From Enteropsectra breve (taxonomy: Eukaryota; Microsporidia), in NCBI GenBank assembly GCA_024243835.1, contig JALPMN010000632.1:1-46020 (forward strand): a stretch of 46,020 nucleotides of DNA. Direction: 5' to 3'. Of the stretch, positions 45,910 through 46,020 are shown piece by piece. Each line of letters starts with the position of its first letter. The stretch's first letter is position 1. A model generated the notes under the pieces. It had not been told where the DNA came from and searched no databases. It saw nothing but the letters and a program-made list of their open reading frames with translations. Position numbers and translations under genes: made by a program.

Positions 45910-45930
45910 ATCTGCCCCCCGGGGGCAGAT
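45910..45930. promoter_or_regulatory. GC-rich palindrome between divergent genes
   Basis: atctgccccc and gggggcagat are exact inverted repeats separated by one C. It stands out in an AT-rich intergenic region between the start of the Tup1-like gene (45810, leftward) and the next gene (45960, rightward), about 100 and 30 bp from the two ATGs. It could be a binding site for a dimeric transcription factor or form a hairpin. Confidence 0.6.
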
Positions 45931-45944
45931 ATAACCCCAGCTTT

Positions 45945-45957
45945 TAAAAATTTACCC
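45945..45957 (+). promoter_or_regulatory. AAATTT plus CCC start signal
   Basis: taaaaatttaccc ends two bases before the ATG at 45960. It is the most complete example in the window of the AAATTT + CCC signature. Confidence 0.65.
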
Positions 45958-45959
45958 TT

Positions 45960-46020
45960 ATGGATATAAAATTGGAAGACATAATTCTCCTGAAAAGGGA
46001 ATCACAAATAGATATCATCA
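45960..46020 (+). CDS. Start of an unidentified gene, cut by the window end
   Basis: The first 20 codons (MDIKLEDIILLKRESQ...) follow an ideal start signal and have no stop before the window ends. Too little is present to identify the product. It shares its upstream region, including the GC palindrome, with the divergent Tup1-like gene. Confidence 0.6.
   Translation, partial: MDIKLEDIILLKRESQIDII

Overview
The window looks like a piece of a microsporidian nuclear genome. The evidence is compact, almost intron-free eukaryotic genes packed on both strands; shortened versions of core eukaryotic proteins (histone H2A, HIR1, Tup1-like, Noc1, Sda1, Rrn3, RFC small subunit, poly(A) polymerase, APC10); one nuclear-type tRNA with a perfect internal B box; and the microsporidian start-site signature, an AAATTT-like stretch and/or a CCC triplet within about 15 bases of the ATG. 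That signature sits next to many starts (for example 19740, 20728, 22656, 24359, 34965, 36658, 43380, 45960 on +, and 4223, 6846, 10293, 31315, 44519, 45810 on -) and was used to choose between alternative starts. I do not name a genus.

Layout. 1-3671: a nearly complete Ty3/gypsy LTR retrotransposon with a one-piece Gag-Pol frame and a very short LTR. 4017-5289: a small coiled-coil-like protein and a secreted Gly/Ser/Cys-rich protein. 5461-10293 (-): three tandem paralogues with an N-terminal membrane anchor and a C-terminal half that resembles a degenerate ubiquitin-specific protease lacking catalytic residues; the middle copy has a stop at codon 2. 10989-13972: a Sas10/Lcp5-like protein and poly(A) polymerase. 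14183-18972: five tandem genes of a small secreted family, four of them made by a two-gene block duplication. 19740-24079: histone H2A, two adjacent distantly related Cys-motif proteins, and a forkhead protein. 24359-27019: HIR1/HIRA. 27414-32042 (-): four members of a second small secreted family with a conserved M-x-F-K-G signal peptide and divergent mature parts, flanking the Noc1/Mak21 gene and two small inverted-repeat elements. 32378-33934: a Ste24-like M48 protein whose HExxH motif is destroyed. 34139-34862: a degenerate pogo/Tigger-type DNA transposon with TA target duplication and remnants of both ends of its transposase. 34965-46020: a housekeeping block (DEAD-box helicase, RFC small subunit, tRNA-Ala, Sda1, Rrn3, a PH-like protein, APC10, an unknown basic protein, a Tup1-like repressor and the first codons of one more gene).

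Functional themes. Ribosome production is prominent (Noc1, Sda1, Rrn3, the Sas10/Lcp5-like protein, perhaps the helicase), with chromatin and transcription (H2A, HIR1, Tup1-like, forkhead). The left 32 kb is accessory: tandem lineage-specific secreted or membrane families mixed with retro- and DNA-transposon remnants, the usual setting for host-interaction genes in these parasites. The most notable items are the LTR that supplies both promoter and Gag start codon, the two diversified secreted families, the USP-like membrane family without a catalytic cysteine, the M48 protein without its zinc-binding motif, and the internally deleted pogo element that keeps the DNA-binding N-terminus and a PCNA-box-like C-terminus.
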